This document shows, piece by piece, positions 43,574-50,953 of a DNA stretch of 64,000 nt. The position numbers and the translations under genes were made by a program. The DNA is taken from the NCBI GenBank assembly GCA_002338655.1, contig DDIU01000012.1, positions 4,137 to 68,136 on the forward strand, read 5' to 3'. Position 1 is the stretch's first letter. The number at the start of each line of letters is the position of its first letter. The DNA is from Flammeovirgaceae bacterium UBA1842 (lineage in GTDB: Bacteria > Bacteroidota > Bacteroidia > Cytophagales > Cyclobacteriaceae). The notes below the pieces were generated by a model. That model worked only from the letters and a program-made list of their open reading frames with translations, was not told the DNA's origin and did no database searches.

Positions 43574-44860
43574 TTAACGTTTGTTCATTTCTTTGTAAGC
43601 TCTCAAATTTTCACCTACATAGATTTGTCTTGGTCTACCAATAGGTTCGTTGTTTTCGCGCATTTCTTTCCACTGAGCGATCCAACCTGGTAATCGGCCG
43701 AGTGCAAACATTACTGTGAACATATCCACAGGTATGCCTAAAGCACGATAAATGATCCCTGAATAGAAATCCACGTTAGGGTAGAGCTTTCTTTCAACAA
43801 AGTAAGGGTCGCTCAATGCCTCTTGTTCCAATCCTTTAGCTATTTCCAAAATAGGGTCATTGACACCTAATTTGTCCAATACATCATCAGCTGCTTTTTT
43901 GATAATCTTAGCCCTTGGATCGAAGTTTTTGTAAACCCTATGCCCAAAGCCCATTAATCTGAATGGATCGTCTTTATCTTTGGCCTTGGCCATCCATTTC
44001 TTAGTGTCACCACCATCTTTCCTGATGTTTTCCAGCATATTGATCACCGCAGAGTTAGCTCCACCGTGTAAAGGCCCCCAGAGCGCATTAATTCCTGCTG
44101 AAATGGAAGCATATAAACTAGCTTGTGCCGAGCCAACAATTCTTACCGTAGATGTAGAGCAGTTTTGTTCGTGGTCAGCATGTAGGATCAATAATTTATT
44201 GAGGGCACTGGCAATTACAGGGTCTACATCATATTTTTCAGCAGGTAAGGCAAACATCATTTTCAAGAAGTTGCCACAGTAATCTAGTGTGTTATCAGGG
44301 TAATTAACAGGATGGCCGATTTCGTTTTTATACGCCCACGCTGCAAATGTTGGCATTTTAGCCATTATCCTGATAATACTCAGGTTTACTTTTTCCGCTG
44401 AGCGATTTGGATCTAATGATTCAGGGTAAAATGCCGTAAGGGCAGTTACCAAAGATGAAAGTACTCCCATTGGATGGGCATTGGAAGGAAACCCTTCTAG
44501 TATTTTCTTGATGTCCTCATGAACAAGTGTATGTACTTTTATCTGATTTTGGAAGTCAGTCAGTTGTGGAACAGTAGGTAGCTCTCCATAAATCAATAAG
44601 TAAGACACCTCTAAAAAGGAGGACTTTTCTGCTAGTTCTTCAATTGAATACCCTCTATATCTCAAAATACCCTTTTCTCCGTCAAGAAAAGTTATGGCAC
44701 TTGTTGTTGCTCCAGTATTTTTATAACCAGGATCAAGCGTAATCAGCCCACTTTCACCTCTTAATTTCCCAATATCAACCCCTACTTCATTTTCGGTTCC
44801 TACTACTATTGGGAGTTTATAAGTTTTGTCTTCAAATTTAATTTCAGCTGTTTTAGACAT
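43574..44860 (-). CDS. gltA: Citrate synthase
   Basis: 428 residues, type II size. Joins acetyl-CoA and oxaloacetate in the TCA cycle. Motifs: ITLDPGYKNTGATTSAITF and LRYRGYSIEELAE at the N-terminus, HADHEQNCSTSTVR, LWGPLHGGANSAVINML, MGFGHRVYKNFDPRA and YPNVDFYSGIIYRALGIP. Catalytic His and Asp residues are present. A single-gene unit with its own terminator. Confidence 0.98.
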   Translation of the reverse strand: MSKTAEIKFEDKTYKLPIVVGTENEVGVDIGKLRGESGLITLDPGYKNTGATTSAITFLDGEKGILRYRGYSIEELAEKSSFLEVSYLLIYGELPTVPQLTDFQNQIKVHTLVHEDIKKILEGFPSNAHPMGVLSSLVTALTAFYPESLDPNRSAEKVNLSIIRIMAKMPTFAAWAYKNEIGHPVNYPDNTLDYCGNFLKMMFALPAEKYDVDPVIASALNKLLILHADHEQNCSTSTVRIVGSAQASLYASISAGINALWGPLHGGANSAVINMLENIRKDGGDTKKWMAKAKDKDDPFRLMGFGHRVYKNFDPRAKIIKKAADDVLDKLGVNDPILEIAKGLEQEALSDPYFVERKLYPNVDFYSGIIYRALGIPVDMFTVMFALGRLPGWIAQWKEMRENNEPIGRPRQIYVGENLRAYKEMNKR

Positions 44861-44940
44861 ATTGTTTGTGATTTTTAGAGTTATTCAAAGGTGCGTGAAA
44901 TTAGCAAAAATTTGGGTCAAATAAAAGGCGTAAAAAGTGC

Positions 44941-45759
44941 CTAATTATTACCTAAAATTAATGGCATTCCATCTTTACCACTACCAACCACAACTACTTT
45001 TGTATTAGGTGATTTAGCTAATTCCAAAGTGGCTTCAATTCCACGCATTTTTAATAATTCAGGTGTTAAACTACTGTTAATGATTTTATTGGCTACGGCT
45101 TCTCCATCGGCTGCAATACGCTTTCTTTCGGCCTCGCTTTTTTCTTTGTCAAGTCTAAACTGATAGGCCAATGCTTCCTGCTCCTGCTTTAGTTTATTTT
45201 CAATGGCCGTTTTTATTTGTTCTGGCAAATTGATTGATCTGATAAGCAAAGCACGCATTTGGCAGTTATTTTCTTTCAGACTGTTTTCTGTCTCTGTTTT
45301 AATCATTGACTCAACTTCACCTCTTTTGGTAGAGTAGATTTCTTCCGCTGTGAATCGTCCTGTTACCTGACGAACTGCTGCCCTAACTTCTGGTATAACC
45401 AATGTCGTGATGTAGCCGGTACCAAAGTTTTCATGTAAATAACCTATTTGATCATAAATGGGGTGGAACCTTAATGTAACATCTACACTTATACTCAAAC
45501 CATTTTTATCCAAAACATCCATTTTTTCATCAATGGAGTTTTCCTTTACATCATAAACATAAAGATCATTCCAAGGGGCTTTCATACCAAAACCTTGTTG
45601 AATGACGTTGTCTTTATCCAATCCACCTTGAAACTTTTTGAAAATCACCGCTCTTTCTCCTGCATCAATAGTATAGAATATACTTGATGATAGTCCGAAA
45701 AGTAAGAATAGGGCTACTACTGCTAATATTACAAAGGGTAAAAACTTTCTGTTGTCCAT
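44941..45759 (-). CDS. Prohibitin/SPFH-family membrane protein
   Basis: 272 residues from the ATG at 45759; the longer frame to 45798 starts at TTG. An N-terminal membrane helix (about 6-26) leads into the SPFH domain: FYTIDAGERAVIFKKFQGG, VTLRFHPI and VRAAVRQVTGRFTAEEIYS. A coiled coil (KQEQEALAYQFRLDKEKSEA) follows. Prohibitins form ring scaffolds on membranes and control proteases such as FtsH; no protease gene is next to it. Confidence 0.94.
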   Translation of the reverse strand: MDNRKFLPFVILAVVALFLLFGLSSSIFYTIDAGERAVIFKKFQGGLDKDNVIQQGFGMKAPWNDLYVYDVKENSIDEKMDVLDKNGLSISVDVTLRFHPIYDQIGYLHENFGTGYITTLVIPEVRAAVRQVTGRFTAEEIYSTKRGEVESMIKTETENSLKENNCQMRALLIRSINLPEQIKTAIENKLKQEQEALAYQFRLDKEKSEAERKRIAADGEAVANKIINSSLTPELLKMRGIEATLELAKSPNTKVVVVGSGKDGMPLILGNN

Positions 45760-45818
45760 TTTCTGGTGAATTATGTGAGTGCCAAAATTGGGCAACAAAA
45801 ACTGAATTTCAAAGCCCG

Positions 45819-46769
45819 TTACTCACATACACGTTTTACTTTGTCAAAGTCTTCATAATATCCCAGTGCTCCTGCTTCATCCCAATCTTTGCAGGCACCC
45901 TCTTTATTGCCCATGGAGAATTTGCAATTCCCGCGCTTTGAAAAGTAGGTGCCATCCGTATTATTCAAAACTATCGCTGTATTATAGTCTTCAAGGGCCT
46001 TTTCATATTTTCCCAGTGAGGCATATGACTGCGCCCTAAAGAAATAACTATCAGCATTTTGGTAGTTTTTAATGACCGCTATGTTGTACATAAATATGGC
46101 AGAATCATAGAGTTCCATTTTATTAAAGATATTTCCTTTATAAAAATAATAGCCGTAAAAATCCGGATTGATTTTAATTAGGTTGGAAACACTTTTCAGG
46201 GCAGATTTTAATTGATTGGCTCCATATTGTGCCTCAAACCGATAATAGTAATATTTTTCCTCAAAAGGCTTGAGTTTTGAAGCCATGTCATAATCATTGA
46301 TCGCCCCATTAAAATCACCGAGTTCGTATTTCATTTTACCACGTAAAATATACGAATAGGCTGATGTATCCGTTGGATTTAGGGATATGTAATTAGAAAA
46401 GGCTTCAAGAGCCTGATCCAATTCGCCTTTATTACGATAAGCAAAGCCTTTGTACATCCAAAGGATTGATAAATTGGGATCGAGTGACTTTGCCTTCTCG
46501 AAGTCGTCTAATGCTTTGTCGAATTTATCAAGTTTAAAATAAGCGATGCCCCGATGAAAATAGGCATCAACCATGGAAGAGTCGAGCGCAATGCTTTGTG
46601 AGAGAAAATCGATGGCTTTCGTTTTATCAGCAGCGAGGTACCGATAGCCTTTATTGAATAAATCACGGGCATTATCTTGGGCTTGAAGCTTGGAAAAGGA
46701 AGCGAAAAAAAGAAGGATGAAAAAAAAATAAAAATAAGAAGAATACAAAACTTTAATGAAATGGTTCAT
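45819..46769 (-). CDS. Exported TPR-repeat protein
   Basis: 316 residues. A very aromatic signal region (YFYFFFILLFFASFSKLQAQ) is followed by about seven TPR units from 35 to 300, such as AYFHRGIAYFKLDKFDKALDDFEKA and YASLGKYEKALEDYN. The end, GNKEGACKDWDEAGALGYYED, resembles the Cys-containing cap of Sel1-like or GLTC TPR proteins. No enzymatic domain. It probably acts as an interaction scaffold in the periplasm. Confidence 0.9.
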   Translation of the reverse strand: MNHFIKVLYSSYFYFFFILLFFASFSKLQAQDNARDLFNKGYRYLAADKTKAIDFLSQSIALDSSMVDAYFHRGIAYFKLDKFDKALDDFEKAKSLDPNLSILWMYKGFAYRNKGELDQALEAFSNYISLNPTDTSAYSYILRGKMKYELGDFNGAINDYDMASKLKPFEEKYYYYRFEAQYGANQLKSALKSVSNLIKINPDFYGYYFYKGNIFNKMELYDSAIFMYNIAVIKNYQNADSYFFRAQSYASLGKYEKALEDYNTAIVLNNTDGTYFSKRGNCKFSMGNKEGACKDWDEAGALGYYEDFDKVKRVCE

Positions 46770-46800
46770 GTTATCAATCGGTCAGTAGACACATTCGTAA

Positions 46801-46829
46801 TAAATGTAAATAATTCTTACCAGTATCAA
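46801..46829 (-). promoter_or_regulatory. Candidate promoter of the exported TPR gene
   Basis: On the minus strand TTG (46829-46827), 18-base spacer, TACATTTA (46808-46801), one base off TAnnTTTG. The leader would be about 25 bases. Confidence 0.42.
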
Positions 46830-47029
46830 TTATTTTTTGTATCATGCGAAATTTCCCGAAAACCAACAGAATTCAGGGCTAAATAGGTTCGTGTGAAATG
46901 GTAAAAGAGTTTAAATACTTTCCAAAAATATTTATAATCATCAATAACGGGAACAAATTGTTAATTAATTTGTTAATAACAGGTTGGCACAATAAAAAAT
47001 AGCAATTATATATCAGGTAAATAACAAGA

Positions 47030-47899
47030 ATGAGACAACTTAAGATTACGCAATCTATCACTAACCGTGATAGTAGAACGCTCGAGAAGTATTTTAATGA
47101 GATTTCAAAAGATGAGCTTTTGACTCCTGAAGAGGAGGTTGATTTAGCTCAGCGAATTAGAGAAGGGGATGACGCAGCACTGGAGAAACTGGTAAAAGCG
47201 AATTTAAGGTTTGTGGTATCCGTAGCGAAGCAGTACCATTACTCTAACAAAATTCCTTTAAATGATTTGATCAATGAAGGAAATTTAGGTTTGGTGAAGG
47301 CCGCCAAACGATTTGACGAAAAGAGAGGGTTTAAATTTATCTCTTATGCAGTATGGTGGATCAGACAATCAATTATCCAGGCACTTGCAGAACACTCAAG
47401 GATAGTAAGGATTCCATCAAATAAAATTGGTGCCTTGTCAAAAATCGATCAGGCTTCTTCCTTATTGGAGCAGAAGTTTGAACGTGAGCCTACTGACGAA
47501 GAACTGGCTGAATTACTTGATATGACAATTGATGAAGTAAGGACAACGGTTAGGTCACAAACAAAGCAGGTATCCATTGATAAACCATTTTCTGAAGATG
47601 AAGGAAGTTCTTTGTTGGATGTAATGGAAGATGAGGACAGCAATGAAGTTGACAATATCGTTTATAAAGATTCTTTGCGAAGGGAAGTTGGACGTTTGCT
47701 TTCAACGCTTACTGAAAGGGAGAGAGTGGTAATCAATCAGTATTTTGGACTTAGCGAAGAGACCAGCCTTTCGTTAGAGGATATTGGTGAAAACTTAGGT
47801 TTGACTAGGGAAAGAGTAAGGCAGATCAAAGAAAAGGCTCTTAGAAAATTATCTAAGAACCCTAAGAACGAATTGCTGATCCCTTACTTAGCTAGCTAA
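47030..47899 (+). CDS. rpoD: Primary RNA polymerase sigma factor
   Basis: 289 residues, the short form of Bacteroidota that lacks region 1.1 and the long non-conserved insert. Regions: 1.2 (LEKYFNEISKDELLTPEEE), 2 (NLRFVVSVAKQYH, LNDLINEGNLGLVKAAKRFD, YAVWWIRQSIIQALAEH), 3 (PSNKIGALSKIDQ) and 4 (SLEDIGENLGLTRERVRQIKEKALRKL). It recognises the TTG / TAnnTTTG promoters seen in this window. The leader is AT-rich; I could not assign its own promoter. It ends in a strong hairpin shared with the next gene. Confidence 0.97.
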   Translation: MRQLKITQSITNRDSRTLEKYFNEISKDELLTPEEEVDLAQRIREGDDAALEKLVKANLRFVVSVAKQYHYSNKIPLNDLINEGNLGLVKAAKRFDEKRGFKFISYAVWWIRQSIIQALAEHSRIVRIPSNKIGALSKIDQASSLLEQKFEREPTDEELAELLDMTIDEVRTTVRSQTKQVSIDKPFSEDEGSSLLDVMEDEDSNEVDNIVYKDSLRREVGRLLSTLTERERVVINQYFGLSEETSLSLEDIGENLGLTRERVRQIKEKALRKLSKNPKNELLIPYLAS

Positions 47900-47921
47900 T
47901 ATTAGTTAATTAACTATCATT

Positions 47922-47951
47922 AAAAGGAGCATTTTTAAATGCTCCTTTTTT
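47922..47951. terminator. Bidirectional rho-independent terminator after rpoD
   Basis: AAAAGGAGCATTT (47922-47934) and AAATGCTCCTTTT (47937-47949) form a perfect 13-base stem, followed by T-run on the plus strand and by an equivalent run on the minus strand. It overlaps the stop codon of the convergent gene. Confidence 0.9.
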
Positions 47952-48504
47952 GTTCGCGTTTATTTATTTCAGTCTGTAGCTCCCTGCGCAGTTTCATTTG
48001 TTTGTCCAAAGCGGCTCTTTTATAGTCTTCAAATTTCAGCTCCAGTTTATCAAAGGCACTAATTTTTGTTTTTGCAATGTTCCTTCGTTCTTTAAGACTG
48101 ATTATTAGAATACCACAAAACACCAGTAAGATGCCGATGATTGTAAAATTGAGGATTTTGTAGAAGGTCTTACCGAATTCTACCCCTAGCACATTAATAT
48201 GGGAGGTAGCATACTGTAGTTCTTCAATGGTTGCGTCCCTAACCTCCAAATTTGCCTTCAATTGATCGATGTTTGCTTTGTCAACAGAATTTTCGGATTG
48301 TAATTTGGCTATTACCGATTCTTTAGTTTTGATACTGTCCATCACCGATTTCCAAAAATCGTTAAGAACGTTTATTTTAATCACCTTATACTCCTTGAAG
48401 GTTTCTGATGATTCTTTTAATTCTTTGAATTGATCATTGATACCCGTAGCCTCTACTGCGTGTGCTGAGATGCATATCAAAAGGATAAAAAGAAGGGTTT
48501 TCAT
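47935..48504 (-). CDS. Exported coiled-coil membrane protein of unknown function
   Basis: 189 residues. Signal peptide (about 1-19, ending AVEATG), a periplasmic helical/coiled segment (LKESSETFKEYKVIKINVLNDFWK to LEVRDATIEELQ, quoted as ends), one membrane helix at about 121-140 (ILNFTIIGILLVFCGILIIS) and a basic cytosolic helix. I recall homologues in this phylum carrying an automatic label as a tRNA (guanine-N1)-methyltransferase; nothing here supports that. It converges on rpoD. Confidence 0.78.
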   Translation of the reverse strand: MKTLLFILLICISAHAVEATGINDQFKELKESSETFKEYKVIKINVLNDFWKSVMDSIKTKESVIAKLQSENSVDKANIDQLKANLEVRDATIEELQYATSHINVLGVEFGKTFYKILNFTIIGILLVFCGILIISLKERRNIAKTKISAFDKLELKFEDYKRAALDKQMKLRRELQTEINKREQKRSI

Positions 48505-48746
48505 AGCTAGACATTATTTATATATGTAAAAGGAATTTTAAAAATAGCCATCCATATTCATTTTTATACAGCTTGTTTTTAAAGAACGATGTATTTTTCG
48601 ACTAATGGAATTATAAACCGTTAAGATCGGGATTTTTAAGATGGGTTATAACCATAACTACAATTAAATAAATAGCTGGTAAAAATATCGGTAAAGGTTA
48701 GAAGTTGGCCATTCTACTCCTTAATTTAACAGTTAACAAATAAGTA

Positions 48747-49376
48747 ATGGCCAAAACACCAATTTCTACCTACATGTCACATCCGTGGCATGGAATTTCA
48801 TACGGCATTGATTCACCAATAATTGTTAATGCGTTCATTGAAATGACGCCTTCTGATTCGGTGAAATATGAAGTGGATAAAGAGACGGGCTTTTTAAAGG
48901 TAGATCGACCCCAGAAATTTTCGAATATCGTGCCTGCTTTATATGGCTTTGTACCAAGGACTTACTGTGCTGAAAAGGTAGCAGACTACTGCATGGAGAA
49001 AACAGGTAGAAAGAACATTCAAGGTGATAAGGATCCGATAGATATTTGTGTATTGACGGAACGCAATATCACACATGGCAATATACTTGTCCCGGCCATC
49101 CCGATTGGAGGTTTCAGGATGATCGATGGGGGCGAAGCAGACGATAAAATCATTGCTATTCTCAAAGGAGATGAGGTTTTTAACAATTGGAATTCCATGG
49201 AGGACTGCCCTGATTCGCTAATCAATAGGTTAAAACACTATTTCCTAACCTATAAACAAATGCCCGGGGAAGGGTCAACAAAACTTACAGAAATTACGCA
49301 TGTCTATGGCAAAGCTGAAGCCCATGAAATTATTCGTAGAAGTATGGCGGATTACAGGAACTATTATGGCCAATAA
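48747..49376 (+). CDS. ppa: Inorganic pyrophosphatase (family I)
   Basis: 209 residues. Hydrolyses pyrophosphate, pulling biosynthetic reactions forward. Family I motifs: SVKYEVDKETGFLKVDR, VPALYGFVPRTYC, and the metal-binding DKDPIDICVLTE, with GDEADDK-like GGEADDKIIAIL. The C-terminal end (AEAHEIIRRSMADYRNYYG) fits the Bacteroidota branch. A single gene, 70 bases before sodC. Confidence 0.95.
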   Translation: MAKTPISTYMSHPWHGISYGIDSPIIVNAFIEMTPSDSVKYEVDKETGFLKVDRPQKFSNIVPALYGFVPRTYCAEKVADYCMEKTGRKNIQGDKDPIDICVLTERNITHGNILVPAIPIGGFRMIDGGEADDKIIAILKGDEVFNNWNSMEDCPDSLINRLKHYFLTYKQMPGEGSTKLTEITHVYGKAEAHEIIRRSMADYRNYYGQ

Positions 49377-49445
49377 TTTGATTTTAAACTGAAAATTAGA
49401 TAAACTTTGGATAAACCAACATTAGAAAATAAACAATTAATTTTT

Positions 49446-50036
49446 ATGAAATACTTAAGTAAAATTTTCGTGTTCGCAGGAGTAATGATGTTAGTATCCT
49501 GTGGTTCGCAGAAGAAGGAAGAAGCCAATGATGATGAAATGGCATCTGACACAGAAACTGAAATGGCAGAAGAAGTAAGTCCAATGGCAATTGCTATGAT
49601 CTCGAGCGCTAGTGGAAGTACAATGGGTGGGGAAGCAGATTTTGTTGATAATGGAGATGGCACCGTAACGCTCAACTTAAAAATTACGGGAGCAGTACCC
49701 GGAGAGCATGCATTGCACTTGCACGAGCATGGAGACTGTAGTGCCCCAGATGCTACTTCAGCGGGAGGACATTGGAACCCTGGAATGACTGACCACGGAA
49801 AGCGAATGGCAGAAGGTGGTGATTTCCATGCAGGTGATATTGATAATATTGTTGTAGGTGCCGATAGTACAGGTACGCTTACTATGGTAGTTCATGGATG
49901 GTCTGTAGGAGGGCCTGATAGCACTAATGTAATCGGTAAGTCTATCATCCTTCATGCTAAAGCTGATGATTTTGTTTCTCAACCCTCAGGTGCCGCAGGC
50001 GCAAGGGAAGGTTGTGGAGTGATCACCGCTAAATAA
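49446..50036 (+). CDS. sodC: Cu/Zn superoxide dismutase lipoprotein
   Basis: 196 residues from the ATG at 49446; the frame extends to a TTG at 49407 but the lipoprotein signal fixes the start (FAGVMMLVSC, lipobox Cys19). An acidic, Thr-rich linker precedes the SOD domain. Copper and zinc ligands are present: HLHEHGDCS, GGHWNPG, HAGDIDNI and the C-terminal half with GCGVI, which supplies the disulphide Cys. It removes superoxide outside the cytoplasm. Ends at a strong terminator shared with queE. Confidence 0.94.
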   Translation: MKYLSKIFVFAGVMMLVSCGSQKKEEANDDEMASDTETEMAEEVSPMAIAMISSASGSTMGGEADFVDNGDGTVTLNLKITGAVPGEHALHLHEHGDCSAPDATSAGGHWNPGMTDHGKRMAEGGDFHAGDIDNIVVGADSTGTLTMVVHGWSVGGPDSTNVIGKSIILHAKADDFVSQPSGAAGAREGCGVITAK

Positions 50037-50057
50037 AATGTAAATATTAATTATTGG

Positions 50058-50084
50058 AAAAAGCCGCTTTTAGCGGCTTTTTTT
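50058..50084. terminator. Terminator between sodC and queE
   Basis: AAAAAGCCGCT (50058-50068), loop TTT, AGCGGCTTTTTTT (50072-50084). A GC-rich stem with T-run on the plus strand and A-run opposite, so it can serve both convergent genes; it overlaps the queE stop region. Confidence 0.9.
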
Positions 50085-50829
50085 ATACCCCACGTTTATC
50101 ACCATAGATTAGGATGTGCAGCCTATCAGTATAATTATACCCCATGGTTTTACAAATTTCAATTAGCCATTGCTGCTTTGCCATCAGCTGCTTGCCAGTT
50201 GTCCCCTGTGGCATGAGATAAATCTTATCAGCAGCAATTTTGAAAGTGCCTATTAGTGATTCAATCTCTTCCAAATCTTCCTGCTTGTCAATCACGAACT
50301 TAAAATTGGCTCTTTTATTAGCATTAAAATAGGTGTATGCCTTTGCTTTTTCCCTTAGTCTTTTGCTGTTATTTGAATTTTCAAGTTTAGGCGAAACATT
50401 GTATTGATCAATGTGTTGGTCCAACTCTTGTAAAGGAACAATAGTGCCGTTGGTTTCCACTTCAATCATGTATCCTGATTTTTTAAGGGCTATAGCCAAT
50501 GGGATGAGCTCCTTTTGTTGCATTAACGGTTCCCCTCCAGTTAGGATTATCCTTTTACATGGATAATTCGCTAATTCTGATATGATTTCAGCTACCGAAA
50601 CTTCAACTATCCAGTCTTTCTTTATGTACTTCTCATAACCCTGTTGGTTATCATTGACATGGGGGAAAGGGGTGCTTTTCCAGTTCCATGTATAGTCAGT
50701 ATCACACCAAACGCAATGAAGGTTGCAAAGTGACAGTCGAACAAAAATGGCTGGTTTACCAATACTTTTCCCTTCACCTTGAATGGAGTAAAATATCTCG
50801 GGCTTTCCGTTTAGTTTAGCAAGTTTCAC
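50083..50829 (-). CDS. queE: 7-Carboxy-7-deazaguanine synthase (radical SAM)
   Basis: 248 residues, GTG start. The radical SAM cluster motif is CNLHCVWCDTDYTW with an unmodified CxxxCxxC-type spacing, preceded by FYSIQGEGKSIGKPAIFVRL. ILTGGEPLMQQ and IEVETNGT follow. It converts CPH4 to CDG in queuosine/7-deazaguanine synthesis. The other queuosine gene here, queA, is 36 kb away. A TAnnTTTG box ends 5 bases before the GTG. Confidence 0.95.
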   Translation of the reverse strand: MKLAKLNGKPEIFYSIQGEGKSIGKPAIFVRLSLCNLHCVWCDTDYTWNWKSTPFPHVNDNQQGYEKYIKKDWIVEVSVAEIISELANYPCKRIILTGGEPLMQQKELIPLAIALKKSGYMIEVETNGTIVPLQELDQHIDQYNVSPKLENSNNSKRLREKAKAYTYFNANKRANFKFVIDKQEDLEEIESLIGTFKIAADKIYLMPQGTTGKQLMAKQQWLIEICKTMGYNYTDRLHILIYGDKRGV

Positions 50830-50834
50830 GTTTG

Positions 50835-50842
50835 CAAAGGTA
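50835..50842 (-). promoter_or_regulatory. -7 promoter box of queE
   Basis: TACCTTTG on the minus strand, a full TAnnTTTG match, 5 bases before the GTG start. No clear -33 TTG at the ideal distance. The transcript would be leaderless or nearly so, as predicted for queA. Confidence 0.5.
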
Positions 50843-50953
50843 TTAAAGACCTACTGTTTATGTGGAATAAGTATATATTATGTTTAATTAGGCCGCTAAA
50901 TTTTATTTTACCTTGTATTCCGTTATATTAAGTAATTACATCCCAAATTGTCT

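Noticed and set aside
46980..47030. TTGGCAC followed by GCAAT before rpoD, resembling a sigma-54 promoter
   Set aside because: The spacing between GG and GC is about 14 bases instead of 10, and a sigma-54 promoter for the primary sigma factor is unlikely.
47935..48504. Possible naming as tRNA (guanine-N1)-methyltransferase
   Set aside because: The protein has a signal peptide, one membrane helix and coiled coils, with no SPOUT or Rossmann methyltransferase motif.
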